Shown: in pieces, positions 23,801 to 32,815 of the stretch
Numbering within the stretch: position 1 is the stretch's first letter
How the letters are laid out: each line of letters starts with the position of its first letter
DNA from: Candidatus Obscuribacterales bacterium
GTDB lineage: Bacteria > Cyanobacteriota > Vampirovibrionia > Obscuribacterales > Obscuribacteraceae
Direction: 5' to 3'
DNA length: 64,000 nucleotides
NCBI GenBank assembly: GCA_031292355.1
Contig: JARLHI010000007.1
Location: forward strand, 62,001-126,000
The notes under the pieces: model-generated
What the model was told of the DNA's origin: nothing
Database searches by the model: none
Seen by the model: the letters and a program-made list of their open reading frames with translations, nothing else
Program-made: the position numbers and the translations under genes

Positions 23801-26092
23801 ATGAACAAGGAAGTCAAACTAGACCTCTGGGTCTACTTCGGCATTGCCGCCTGCGCAGTACTGGCAGGTCTTTGCTATTCTCCATCTCTCGTCCCAGCTC
23901 ACGCAGCTGTTCCTCACGGTCGATTTGCGCACAATGCAGTGACCTCAACACCTGCCTCGGCGCCCGCGAGAGCGCCTTTAACTTCTCAGGTTGCTCCCCT
24001 GAGTCAGGCCGCCCCCTCGGTTGCAGCTGTGGTAAACAGTGATCCAAGCTGCCAGTTTCATTACTCGATGATGTACTCGCAGCTTCGTCAGTGTATGGAA
24101 TCCAAAAACTCTTCCATCGGCTACATTACTGCAATCAACGGTCTGAACGAAGTCGTCGTTTACACCCGTGATGGTGGCGCCTTTGAGGTCAGTCTTCCAA
24201 GTGATAGTGCTAAGGAAGTTCTGAGCGAACGGGCGATTGCTCTGAACATTCCGTTCGACGCCAAGTCTGCCCCCTTCAATCTCTTCACGTGGCTGTCCAA
24301 CAACATCTGGGCAGTTGGAATCCTGCTGATGGTCGGCGTGAGCTGGTACTTCAGCAAAAGACAGCTCAAGATGCAGCAGGATGCCCATACTCAGGCTTCC
24401 TCCAAGCAGAACAGCATGACGAAGTCGAAGGCGAAAGACTACAAACTGGCTCGCAAGGGACAGCGCAAACTCACCTTTGATGACCTTCGAGGCTGCGATG
24501 AGGCCGTTGCACACGGCAAGCTGCTCATCGACATGCACGAAAATTTCCCTATCTACAAGGCGCATAAAGCACCGTTTCCGCGGGGCTATTTGCTCGTTGG
24601 ACCACCGGGCGTTGGCAAAACCCTCTGGGTGCGCACGCTCGCTGATGTTCTGGATGGGGAAGTTTTCGTCACCGCTGGTTCCGAATTCGTCGAAATGTTC
24701 GTCGGCGTTGGTCCCAGTCGGGCGCGAGATCTCGTAGAACAGGCAAGGGCAAAGGCTGTGCTCAGCACCAAGCCAGTGCTTATCCTGATCGATGAGATCG
24801 ATGCTATGGGCGGCAAGCGCGGTGTTGGTTCAAATGATGAGCGTGAGGCCACTCTTAATCAGATGCTCGTTGAGATGGACGGTCTTCTGGAATTGGGCAA
24901 CGTTATCTTCATCGGCGCCACCAATCGTCCCGACATGCTCGATCCGGCTCTTCTACGTCGGCTCGCGCATCGCATCGTCATGGACAACCCAGACCTCAAG
25001 GGACGTGTCGACCTGCTCGACCTCTTCGTCAAAGATCTGGTGCTTGCGTCAGACGTCTCTGTGTACGCGCTCGCCAAGCGCACCTATGACTTCAGCGGCG
25101 ATTTGCTGCAGAAGTCGGTGCACCATGCGGCAACTCTTGCGGCAAAGCGTTGTGTTGCTTATCGCAAGGCCAACAAAATCCATAAGAACGCAGTGATCGA
25201 GCCACATCCGATCACGATGGACGACTTCGATAAGTCGTTCGATTACATCAAGTATGGCGATGAATTGCCATCCAAACAGAAGGGTCTGTCTGCACTCAAC
25301 AAGCGCAACACGTCTGCTCATGAGGCTTGCCATCTCGTTGCTGGCTTGCGGTTTGCAAAACTCGGATGGCTTGATCCAGTCGTTAAAGCGACGATTATGC
25401 GTCGTTCGCGCACTCTAGGCTTCGTTCTATCGATGCCGCAGGAAGAGCGAACGGGGTGGAATCACCGCGAATGTCTGGCCAGGATTATCATGCTCATGGC
25501 AGGTCGCGCCGGTCAAGAAGTTTTCCTAAACACCCGCGATTCGGGTGCTTCAGGTGACTTCCAGCAGGCGACAGACATGGCTCGAGAGATGGTCACGAAG
25601 TGGAACATGACCGATGCCATCGGTCCGATTTCAGTTGGCCAGCGTAGTGACGGCGGAAATGTTCAGACAGGCCTTGTTCTGTCGGACAAAATCGATCAGG
25701 AGTGGGTGGCTCTGTGCAAGAAGTGCATGGACGTCGCCAGACAGCTGGTCAAAGCGGAAGTGAAACTGATCAAGGTTTTCACTCTCTTGCTCGAGGAGAA
25801 GGAAACCATCCTCGAAGCCGAGATCAACCGCATCGCGGCCGCCGTCGCCTCGGAGTTCGATGCTTCAAGCTTGGAGATCTTCGGTAACCTTGATGTGTTC
25901 GAAGAAAACATGTTCGACAGCTGCGAGGTTCTCCCAGTTGACGAATATCTTGCCATAGCAAGCCCCGTCATCAATACGAACTCGCCTGGAGACAACGCTG
26001 TTCAGATTGAGGATGCCGTTGAAAGCGCTGTCAAAGACGGCAGCTCGCACAACGGAAACGGCGAAAACCTCACCGAAGGAGCAATGGCATGA
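23801..26092 (+). CDS. ftsH: FtsH-like ATP-dependent membrane zinc protease
   Basis: A 763-residue AAA+ metalloprotease that should extract and degrade membrane proteins. Two membrane helices (about 8-28 and 155-180) flank a 120-residue extracytoplasmic region. The ATPase has Walker A GPPGVGKT, Walker B VLILIDEIDAMGG and GATNRPDMLDPALLR. The protease site is HEACH in SAHEACHLVAGL, with a later Asp in SGDFQQATDMAR. Oddity: after DPALLR the usual PGRFDR with its arginine finger is replaced by RLAHR, a shortened version, so ATPase coupling may differ. The C-terminal 120 residues are acidic and unusual. ATG 23801 was chosen over 23759. A second FtsH elsewhere is likely. Confidence 0.88.
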   Translation: MNKEVKLDLWVYFGIAACAVLAGLCYSPSLVPAHAAVPHGRFAHNAVTSTPASAPARAPLTSQVAPLSQAAPSVAAVVNSDPSCQFHYSMMYSQLRQCMESKNSSIGYITAINGLNEVVVYTRDGGAFEVSLPSDSAKEVLSERAIALNIPFDAKSAPFNLFTWLSNNIWAVGILLMVGVSWYFSKRQLKMQQDAHTQASSKQNSMTKSKAKDYKLARKGQRKLTFDDLRGCDEAVAHGKLLIDMHENFPIYKAHKAPFPRGYLLVGPPGVGKTLWVRTLADVLDGEVFVTAGSEFVEMFVGVGPSRARDLVEQARAKAVLSTKPVLILIDEIDAMGGKRGVGSNDEREATLNQMLVEMDGLLELGNVIFIGATNRPDMLDPALLRRLAHRIVMDNPDLKGRVDLLDLFVKDLVLASDVSVYALAKRTYDFSGDLLQKSVHHAATLAAKRCVAYRKANKIHKNAVIEPHPITMDDFDKSFDYIKYGDELPSKQKGLSALNKRNTSAHEACHLVAGLRFAKLGWLDPVVKATIMRRSRTLGFVLSMPQEERTGWNHRECLARIIMLMAGRAGQEVFLNTRDSGASGDFQQATDMAREMVTKWNMTDAIGPISVGQRSDGGNVQTGLVLSDKIDQEWVALCKKCMDVARQLVKAEVKLIKVFTLLLEEKETILEAEINRIAAAVASEFDASSLEIFGNLDVFEENMFDSCEVLPVDEYLAIASPVINTNSPGDNAVQIEDAVESAVKDGSSHNGNGENLTEGAMA

Positions 26093-26358
26093 AAAGGTTA
26101 TTCAAAGCAATCTGCAATTGGCACCAAGCACTTCGGGATCGTAACCCTGGAATGCCCACACTACGTCAGCACTCGCGCATGTTCTTTTGTGTGGCACTGA
26201 TGTTCGTTTGCTTCACTCTGGCTGCCAGAAATCCGGAAAGCAGGCTTATGTTTGGCGGACTCGTAGGCGGGGTGTTGGCGCTTATGACGACCATGGGCGT
26301 GGTCTTCGACGACTTCGAAAAGCCCACGACCGAAGACAAAGACGGCAGCACATCTTGA
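26089..26358 (+). CDS. Small membrane protein coupled to the FtsH-like protease
   Basis: An 89-residue protein starting inside the ftsH stop (ATGA overlap, 26089-26092). It has two membrane segments (about 30-45, MFFCVALMFVCFTLAA, and 52-72, LMFGGLVGGVLALMTTMGVVF), a basic N-terminus and a short acidic tail. By the positive-inside rule both ends are probably cytoplasmic. The coupling suggests it is made in a fixed ratio with the protease and may be an adaptor or modulator. The family is not recognised. Confidence 0.7.
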   Translation: MKRLFKAICNWHQALRDRNPGMPTLRQHSRMFFCVALMFVCFTLAARNPESRLMFGGLVGGVLALMTTMGVVFDDFEKPTTEDKDGSTS

Positions 26359-26766
26359 ACTTTAAGGTGTGACGCGAAACAGGGGGTGGGATGGGATAAG
26401 GCTCTGAAAGCCTTATCCTGTCCCTCTCTTTTTGTTTTTTTTTGGCCCTCAATTCGACTTTTTCTCTTTTTTTGACTTTTTTCTCTGTCCGAATATCAAC
26501 ATCCACCTTGCTGAGGTGATGGCTAGCGCAGCCGAAAGAGCGATATCAATAATGCCAATTTTGTTCGCTCGTCCTGACCAGGTTTGAATCTCTGGAGCAT
26601 GCCCTAAGTAGTCTTAATAGCTTTAAAGAAAATCTCCTTTCAAGAAGGAGGTTATTTCTGCTAAGTGCAGGTATCCACTTAATTTCCCCTCTGTTATGAG
26701 ATCCCCCGTCCTGCTGCTCTAACATCCCACGCATACCGATTAATCACCAAAGAAGAGGGTCCAGTC
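26359..26766. other. Gap with terminator and a second hairpin
   Basis: After the terminator, a second stem (AATCTCCT 26631-26638 with AGGAGGTT 26645-26652, one G-U pair, 6-nt loop) sits in the leader of the next gene. It contains an anti-Shine-Dalgarno-like CTCCT and an AGGAGG, so it could hide a ribosome binding site, but no start follows closely. Nothing else recognised. Confidence 0.45.
26394..26444 (+). terminator. Rho-independent terminator
   Basis: GGATAAGGCT pairs with AGCCTTATCC through a 5-nt loop (a perfect 10-bp stem), followed by CTCTCTTTTTGTTTTTTTTT. It ends the ftsH operon. Confidence 0.9.
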
Positions 26767-28119
26767 ATGGATACGCGAAAACTTGCTCTTGCAGCAGGTG
26801 GACTTTTCTTGTCGCTGTTGTGCACGCAAAGTATGCCTGCCTCAGCCGACGAACAAATCGCTCCATCTTTCAGCATGCCCCACACTCCAGCGCTTCTGCT
26901 CAATCCGAATTCTGGACAGCTCTCCGACCTGCGCCATTTTTCTAAAGACGGCATGAATACGCTGTACGACGAAATCTGTCTGGCCAACCACAACACCCGG
27001 GTGATTTTCTGGCAAAAGAACAAGCAACGGCTGGTGCTCGAATATTTTCCCGCTCCAGTGGTCACTTTGCCAAATGGCCAGAAAACCGAGCAGCGTTGCC
27101 CAACCATCAGCGAATTGGCTCCGCAGATTGCGTCCGATTCGCAGGGACAATTCCGTTTCGAAAAAGACCTCACATTGAGCGCATCGCCATCATCGACAGG
27201 TTATCTGTTCGCGCCAGTGGTTGATGCCAAGGCTTCGCCCCTACACGCGCGCATCTATCTTTCGCCCGAAGGCAAGTTCACTACGGAGGAAGTGCTCGAC
27301 GAAGCTCACAATGCGGTCAAGTTTGCACATCGGCGCGACGACGGTGGCTACGAAGAAACTTCATTCTTCGCTGACAAAACCATCTCGCACCACCGGATTA
27401 CCGACAAGCTCGGTGTCGTCACTGCCGAAGAGGTCTACGCTCCAGGCGGACAACCGCTCGTGACTACGCTATCCAACAAAGACGGCATACTCACAACGAA
27501 GTTCGACCCGGTCAATCACAAGGTGTCGTATCGCGACAACCATCTGTCTGACGGCAAAGAAAGCACTCGCGAAGTGTTCTATCCGGGCACCGACAAGCTG
27601 CGTTACAAAGCCACCTACACCGGCAGCGCGACAGCAGCGACCTTCTACCGCCTGGACGGCACCATCGAGCGCCTGGAAACTCTGAGCCCGTACAACCTGA
27701 CCATGCGATACATGGACACAACGGGACTGGTTCCGCTTTACGAGCAATCGTGGACCTACGACAATGCCAAGGGAAAGGCCACCAATATCGTCATGCATTC
27801 GATGAGCGAACTTGACGCCAAAGGCGAAGAGGTCCGCGAATTCACTGTCAGCGACGATCACACTTACATCAAGCAGCGAGCTGAACGTAAGGTGACAAAG
27901 GGCGACATGACCTATCCCTCGGTCTTCTACAACTACCGCGCCGATGGCACCCTAGAGGAGGAGCGGTGGATCACCCCCGGTTCATTGCCGAATCCTCCGG
28001 CGATTCCTCACACGGCGGCAGAAAACATCAAACTGGTCGTGGACAAGGACAAGTTGAAGCATCAGCCGTTTGAAAGTCTGCCGGTTCCCGCGCAGATCAA
28101 CATGAGCTTCGATTTCTAA
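26767..28119 (+). CDS. Secreted repeat-like protein
   Basis: A 450-residue exported protein with a signal peptide (LALAAGGLFLSLLCTQSMPASA, cleavage near 28). The rest is strand-rich with repeated aromatic-charged units such as RTGS/LRYKATY, ATFYRLDGTIERLE and NYRADGTLEEERW, reminiscent of the short repeats in YwqK/MORN-like proteins; this resemblance is inference. No catalytic motif is visible. Predicted to be periplasmic or outer-surface. ATG 26767 follows GAGGG. Strong hairpin after the stop; probably monocistronic. Confidence 0.6.
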   Translation: MDTRKLALAAGGLFLSLLCTQSMPASADEQIAPSFSMPHTPALLLNPNSGQLSDLRHFSKDGMNTLYDEICLANHNTRVIFWQKNKQRLVLEYFPAPVVTLPNGQKTEQRCPTISELAPQIASDSQGQFRFEKDLTLSASPSSTGYLFAPVVDAKASPLHARIYLSPEGKFTTEEVLDEAHNAVKFAHRRDDGGYEETSFFADKTISHHRITDKLGVVTAEEVYAPGGQPLVTTLSNKDGILTTKFDPVNHKVSYRDNHLSDGKESTREVFYPGTDKLRYKATYTGSATAATFYRLDGTIERLETLSPYNLTMRYMDTTGLVPLYEQSWTYDNAKGKATNIVMHSMSELDAKGEEVREFTVSDDHTYIKQRAERKVTKGDMTYPSVFYNYRADGTLEEERWITPGSLPNPPAIPHTAAENIKLVVDKDKLKHQPFESLPVPAQINMSFDF

Positions 28120-28142
28120 TTAACGACAAATGCCATTGCGCA

Positions 28143-28174
28143 GCCCACATTGCTGAATTGCCAGCAGTGTGGGC
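28143..28174 (+). terminator. Hairpin after secreted protein gene
   Basis: A 13-bp stem (GCCCACATTGCTG with CAGCAGTGTGGGC, one G-U pair) with a 6-nt loop starts 24 nt after the stop. There is no T-run, so it may act as a 3' stabiliser or a weak terminator. Confidence 0.55.
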
Positions 28175-28277
28175 TTGCCCAATGTCGTGCTGACTTCCAA
28201 CAACACCTGCCTTTAACCCCTAACCGTTTTTGCACCACCAGTCCATTTGAGCACCTTAACAACTAAGGAGAATGACC

Positions 28278-28706
28278 ATGAAAATCACAATGCTGACCAC
28301 TATCCTTTCGGCTGCCGCGCTGTCTGCAGCCCTCTTCGCTTCACCGGCTTCGGCCCAGTCCTGCACGTGCCAGCGCACCGTCGCACCGCGGGTGATCGTT
28401 ACCGCGCCGCCGGTCACCGAGTACTACGGCGATGACCAGGACTTCTACAGCTACGACGAAACGCCCCAGGTCGTCATCACCTATCCGTATGGCTTCTGGG
28501 ATGGCGGCTGGTACGCTGGACGCTACTTCGAGCGCGGCTACTGGTACGGTCATCGCCGGTACGACCGCGAGGTTCGTGGCGGCGAACGTTGGGACTACCG
28601 CAACGGTGAGCGTGGCATCTACCGTGGCGGCGAGCGTTGGGACTACCGCGGCGGCGAACGTGGCGTCTACCGCGGCGGCGAGCGTGGCGGCATTCGTCAC
28701 CGCTAA
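28278..28706 (+). CDS. Secreted Gly-Arg-Tyr-rich repeat protein
   Basis: A 142-residue exported protein with a signal peptide ending SPASA. The mature part starts CTCQ, then a Pro/Val segment, a Tyr/Trp-rich block, and from about 95 a tandem repeat of GGERxxYR-type units (GGERWDYR, NGERGIYR, GGERWDYR, GGERGVYR, GGERGG). The repeat is also clear in the DNA. Such basic aromatic repeats can bind polysaccharide or nucleic acid at the cell surface; I know no named family. ATG 28278 is chosen because it has ideal spacing to AAGGAG; ATG 28272 is too close. Confidence 0.65.
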   Translation: MKITMLTTILSAAALSAALFASPASAQSCTCQRTVAPRVIVTAPPVTEYYGDDQDFYSYDETPQVVITYPYGFWDGGWYAGRYFERGYWYGHRRYDREVRGGERWDYRNGERGIYRGGERWDYRGGERGVYRGGERGGIRHR

Positions 28707-28735
28707 TCGCAAGAAATAGAATTCGAAACTGATTT

Positions 28736-28780
28736 GGAAGCAGGTCGGTCCCTAACAAGGCTTACCTGCTTCCATTTTTT
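28736..28780 (+). terminator. Rho-independent terminator
   Basis: A 10-bp stem GGAAGCAGGT/ACCTGCTTCC with an 18-nt loop, followed by ATTTTTT. Confidence 0.8.
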
Positions 28781-28783
28781 CAT

Positions 28784-28803
28784 CTCAAACTTTGCCTAAA
28801 ATG
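28784..28803 (-). repeat. Convergent-gap motif, copy C (inverted)
   Basis: Read on the minus strand it contains ATTTTAGGCAAAGTTTGA, matching copy B over 18 bases. It lies between the repeat-protein gene and htpX, which are convergent. Confidence 0.5.
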
Positions 28804-28865
28804 GAGAGGCAAAAAAAAGGGAGTACCTGAAAGCGCAGACGCCTACCGATACCCCCGTTTTTCAC

Positions 28866-29972
28866 TTAGTTGCGCGGGCAAACGCCGCCGTTAATTCTCT
28901 CCAGCTGGGCCACACGCTCCGGAACGGGCGGGTGAGACAGCTTGAGATAGTTCCACTTGTCCTTGATGAACTGCCAGACACTCGAGGGCTTCGCTCCGTC
29001 AGCAAAACGTCCCAAGAACTTGGCGGCGATAAAGGACCAGATGGATGCCGGCGTCGGAGCAGCAGTGAGGCTGTCGTAGAGCGGGTCGATCGTAAACATC
29101 AAACGACACGCACGCATGCGCTCACGTTCCACACCCTGGGGACGATGAGTTTCCACATAAGCGACCAGCTTCTCGAGCGCAGTAGCAAGAGAACACGGAT
29201 CGCCAGTCATGTGAGCGCCTGTGGCATCAGCTCCTGATTCGCGCGAGCGCACGATGAACATCTGGAGAATCGTCGTGAATTTGGACACAACCCAGAACAC
29301 CGCCCACATCACTATCGACGAGATAATCGTCGACACAGCGAAGGTCCGGCGCGGCACTTCCGGCAAACCGACAGTGCGACGCAGAAATTTGATAGACCCC
29401 AGCCAGCCGTTGACGATCTGATTGGTGATCAGGAAGAACACCTGGCACATCGCCGAGGAAATCGCATTGATGGCCACATCGTAGTTTTTGACGTGACTCA
29501 ATTCGTGCGCAAAGACAGCCTTGATTTCAGCGTCACTGGCGCCGATCAAGAACAGACCTTTAGTCGCGGCCACCTTGGCTTTGCGATGGATGGGACCGGT
29601 GGCAAAAGCGTTCGGCGATGTCGTGTCGGCGATGTAGACCGGCGGCTCGAACTTGAGACCACTTTCCAGCCACACCTCGTGCACGAGATCGTAGAGACGT
29701 TTGTGCTCAGGAATGCTCAAATCGACAGGTACGCACTTCTGCAATTTGATGGCGATGTCGGCGCTGAACCACCAGGAGGCCATGGGAATGACAGCCCACC
29801 AGAGGATATTCCAGCCGACGAGATAGGTGTAAGGGACATGTCCGAAGTACATGGCACCGGTGACGAGAGCGGTAATAAGGAACATACCGAGCGCTGTTTT
29901 GGCGAACGTTTCAAGCATCCGACGCCAGGCCCGGCTATGCACCGTGCTCTCCTGATGAGTGATGGAGTTCAT
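28866..29972 (-). CDS. htpX: HtpX-like M48 membrane zinc protease
   Basis: A 368-residue integral membrane protease that cleaves misfolded membrane proteins. It has four likely membrane helices: two near the N-terminus (about 28-50 and 52-72) and two after the active site. The site is HELSH in IKAVFAHELSHVKNYD, and the third zinc ligand is Glu in RSRESGADATGA. SPNAFATGP and ATKGLFLIG are typical of HtpX. The C-terminus is longer than in E. coli HtpX (about 290 residues). ATG follows AGGAGG. The leader is structured. With the FtsH-like protease 3 kb away it completes a membrane quality-control set. Confidence 0.9.
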   Translation of the reverse strand: MNSITHQESTVHSRAWRRMLETFAKTALGMFLITALVTGAMYFGHVPYTYLVGWNILWWAVIPMASWWFSADIAIKLQKCVPVDLSIPEHKRLYDLVHEVWLESGLKFEPPVYIADTTSPNAFATGPIHRKAKVAATKGLFLIGASDAEIKAVFAHELSHVKNYDVAINAISSAMCQVFFLITNQIVNGWLGSIKFLRRTVGLPEVPRRTFAVSTIISSIVMWAVFWVVSKFTTILQMFIVRSRESGADATGAHMTGDPCSLATALEKLVAYVETHRPQGVERERMRACRLMFTIDPLYDSLTAAPTPASIWSFIAAKFLGRFADGAKPSSVWQFIKDKWNYLKLSHPPVPERVAQLERINGGVCPRN

Positions 29973-29999
29973 GGTAAAAGCCTCCTGACCACATAAAAG

Positions 30000-30084
30000 T
30001 CCTGCGGTCTTATCGATTTAAGGAAATCTGCCAGGGCAGATGGAATACGTTGGAGTTGCTTACCTCTAATCACGCACCGCAGGA
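30000..30084 (-). promoter_or_regulatory. htpX: Structured leader upstream of htpX
   Basis: On the transcribed minus strand, TCCTGCGGT (30084-30076) pairs perfectly with ACCGCAGGA (30008-30000), enclosing an inner hairpin ATCTGCC/GGCAGAT (about 30026-30040). The closing stem ends 16 nt before the AGGAGG of htpX. It might be a thermosensor, an attenuator or a processing element. Confidence 0.45.
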
Positions 30085-30253
30085 GACACCACACAACGAG
30101 ACATCACTCCTTGAAAAAGCAGTGATTGGTTGCGATGGTTTACGACAGTGATGGTTGGGAGATTTAAATTCTGTCTGGAATCAAGTTAGATGGAGTGTTT
30201 AACGGTAAGCTCCCTGAGACTAGGATGAGGAGCTTTACTTATTCAAGGAGTAG

Positions 30254-31642
30254 GTGCACAGGGCGCCCACCTGCCAAGAGAGCCAATCGCGGAGCTCACG
30301 CATCTCGCAAAAAGCCGATTTCAGACTTGCCAATATAAACAACAGCCACTGCCACCTAACTCAATCAAGCAATTACTTTAAAAGCTCACTCCCCTTTGTT
30401 TTCAAGGAGCTAGGCGATGCTGTTTTTTTCGCTGATAGCGTAGCTCGTGAAGCCTTGCCCAAATCTGTGTTGCCGGAAGTCTGCAAGCCTGCTATAACGG
30501 CTGTATCCAGCGATACCCCCTGTTCCTTTACGACGGTTGAGACAAGCAAATTGGCTGAAACTGAAGACAATCAACCAGGCAAAAGTGTCAAAGCGATGGG
30601 ACCGCTAGAAGAAACTCGCAATATGCCTGCGCGTACGGAATTTAATCCGACGGATTATGCAGTAAAACCCCCGGCCGAAGTGCCATTGCGCCACTTCGCT
30701 AATGATGTAGCGCGTAGCGCGAGCGAATCGGCAAAGAAAAACGATAAAACAGTACTGAAAAAGACGCTAGCTTTCACGCTTGCTGCACTGGCAGTGGTGG
30801 CAGTCGGTTGCACTTTACTTTTTGCGCCTCATTCAGACAAGCAGTCCGAGCCAGTTCTGCTCTCGACAGATGCTGCTGAACTTGCCACAGTCGATAAATT
30901 AATCGAGGGGAAAGATTTTCAAAAAGCAATTCCGCTGCTCGATAAGATGCTGGAACGCGACCCACAGCTCAATGAAGCCTTTCAAGAGCGAGGCAGAGCT
31001 TATCTTGGTCTGCATATGTACAGACAAGCAGCCGATGATTTTTCCACGGCACTTTCGGTCAATCCGCGCCTGACCAAGTCTTTACTCGATCGGGCGGCTT
31101 GTTTTTACTACCTTGCTGAATATGACAAGGCACAAAATGACTACGATGACATTCTGGCCGGAGCTCCTGAAAATGCCGCAGCGCTACTTGGGCGCGGCAT
31201 GTGCAAAGACAAATTGAATAACAGCAAGGATGCAGTGACCGACCTTGAAACGGCCGTAAAAATTAAACCAAAATATGCCGAAGCTTATGATGAACTGGGG
31301 ACTGCGTATCTGGCTGAAAATGAGATACAAAAGTCGCTAGACGCCTATGCCAAATCAATTGAAATCAACCCCAAATCCGCTCAAACTTTTTTCAATCGCG
31401 GCAACGTCTATTGCAAAGACAATCAGAAAGCCCGCGCCATTGCTGATTACACTATGGCAATCTCACTTGAGCCCAATCGTCCGGAATTTCTCAACAATCG
31501 CGGTTACATATTCCTGCAAGATGGCAGCTTCGAAAAAGCCATTGCCGACTTCACAGCCGCTGTCCTTCTGGACCCCAATTACGAACGAGCCAAGCAGAAC
31601 CTGGTCCTCGCCCGCAGCCATACCAGGGCCGTCAAACCTTGA
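30254..31642 (+). CDS. Membrane-anchored TPR protein
   Basis: A 462-residue protein. Residues 1-170 are low in recognisable structure; one membrane helix lies at about 172-192 (LAFTLAALAVVAVGCTLLF), and residues 210-455 hold about seven TPR units of 34 residues (AYLGLHMYRQAADDFSTALSVNP and similar). TPRs mediate protein-protein contacts; this one would face the periplasm if the N-terminus is inside. The start is uncertain: GTG 30254 follows AAGGAG but only 3 nt away, and a downstream in-frame ATG at 30596 has no ribosome binding site. Next gene: mqnC. Confidence 0.7.
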   Translation: MHRAPTCQESQSRSSRISQKADFRLANINNSHCHLTQSSNYFKSSLPFVFKELGDAVFFADSVAREALPKSVLPEVCKPAITAVSSDTPCSFTTVETSKLAETEDNQPGKSVKAMGPLEETRNMPARTEFNPTDYAVKPPAEVPLRHFANDVARSASESAKKNDKTVLKKTLAFTLAALAVVAVGCTLLFAPHSDKQSEPVLLSTDAAELATVDKLIEGKDFQKAIPLLDKMLERDPQLNEAFQERGRAYLGLHMYRQAADDFSTALSVNPRLTKSLLDRAACFYYLAEYDKAQNDYDDILAGAPENAAALLGRGMCKDKLNNSKDAVTDLETAVKIKPKYAEAYDELGTAYLAENEIQKSLDAYAKSIEINPKSAQTFFNRGNVYCKDNQKARAIADYTMAISLEPNRPEFLNNRGYIFLQDGSFEKAIADFTAAVLLDPNYERAKQNLVLARSHTRAVKP

Positions 31643-31709
31643 ATTTTTACTGCGAAATCGTCGCCATTGCCATGCAAAATGCCAAGATTTTCGTAAAAAG
31701 CGTCATAAT

Positions 31710-32807
31710 ATGCCAATGTCATCCATAGCTGAATATTCGCAGATTGAAAACAAGCTCCGCTCAGGCGACCGCATTAGTCGCAAAGAAGCCGAGCATCTCT
31801 GGCTTAACGCGTCCGACGATCAATTGCAAGTGCTCGCAAATATTGTGCGCGATCGCTTTCATGAGCCTAATGCCGCCACCTATTTGCTCATGCGCATCGT
31901 CAATTACACCAATGTTTGCGTTGCTAAATGCGATTATTGCTCGTTTTACCGCTTGCCAAAAGCTCCCGATGGTTATGTTCGCTCTAAAGAATGGATATTT
32001 GAACGAATCGACGAACTGGTCGCGATGGGCGGTGACTTATTCGCATTCAATGGCGGTTTCAATCCTGAATTGAAAATCGATTATTACGTCGATTTATTTG
32101 GCTCAATCAGGCAGCGATATCAGGAAAGAATCGAATTTTACGCAATGACAGTGGTGGAGCTGCTCTACATCGCTCGCGTCAGTCGCATCACGGTGCCAGA
32201 AACAATCAAACAATTGAAAGAAGCAGGAGTGCGCTGGGTCACCGGCGGCGGTGCCGAAATTCTCGCCGACTCCTTTAGACTGCGCCACAGCCCACAGAAA
32301 TACACAGTCGCAGAATACCTAGATACGCAGAAATTGATCCTTGAAGGCGGACTGAAAACCACAGCCACAATGGTTATCGGATTCGACGAAACGCTCGATG
32401 AGCGTCTCGACCATCTCGAGTCAGTACGCCAGTTTCAAGACGAGAACTTGCAGCACGGCGGCGGTCTGTTTAGCTTCCTACCGTGGACATACAAGCCCTA
32501 CAACAACGAATTGGGCGGAACAGAAATTGGATCGCATGAGTATTTGCGACACCTGGCTCTGTGCCGCATTTTCTTCGACAACATCAAGATCATTCGCACA
32601 TCTGTTCTGACCCAAAATGCCAGCGCTTTAACGGGATTGCGTTACGGCGCCAATGATTTCGACATTCCCTGGGAAGACGAAGTAACGCAAAAAGCAGGCG
32701 CCGTTATCGAACAAAACGTCGATACCGTGCTCGGCTATGCCCACAATGAAGGCTTTACGACCACCTATCGTCACGTAGCCAGAGCAAAAGCAGCACTAAC
32801 GACTTAG
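31710..32807 (+). CDS. mqnC: Cyclic dehypoxanthinyl futalosine synthase
   Basis: A radical-SAM enzyme of the futalosine menaquinone pathway that turns dehypoxanthinyl futalosine into its cyclic form. In 365 residues, the iron-sulfur cluster motif is CVAKCDYCSFYR (CxxxCxxC, about 71-82), followed by FNGGFNPELK and GGAEILAD; the C-terminal region RTSVLTQNASALTGLRYGANDFD is typical of MqnC, as opposed to MqnE. Its presence implies menaquinone made from chorismate through futalosine. Other mqn genes are not in the window. Start ATG 31710 is weakly supported; ATG 31716 is equally possible, and a much longer upstream frame overlaps the TPR gene. Confidence 0.9.
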   Translation: MPMSSIAEYSQIENKLRSGDRISRKEAEHLWLNASDDQLQVLANIVRDRFHEPNAATYLLMRIVNYTNVCVAKCDYCSFYRLPKAPDGYVRSKEWIFERIDELVAMGGDLFAFNGGFNPELKIDYYVDLFGSIRQRYQERIEFYAMTVVELLYIARVSRITVPETIKQLKEAGVRWVTGGGAEILADSFRLRHSPQKYTVAEYLDTQKLILEGGLKTTATMVIGFDETLDERLDHLESVRQFQDENLQHGGGLFSFLPWTYKPYNNELGGTEIGSHEYLRHLALCRIFFDNIKIIRTSVLTQNASALTGLRYGANDFDIPWEDEVTQKAGAVIEQNVDTVLGYAHNEGFTTTYRHVARAKAALTT

Positions 32808-32815
32808 CTAAATTT

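Noticed and set aside
29493..29996. A 167-codon plus-strand frame opposite htpX
   Set aside because: It is antisense to a gene with clear HELSH and membrane motifs.
30417..30443. Ribosome binding site plus ATG followed by an eight-codon frame inside the TPR gene
   Set aside because: It is out of frame with the TPR gene and has no clear role.
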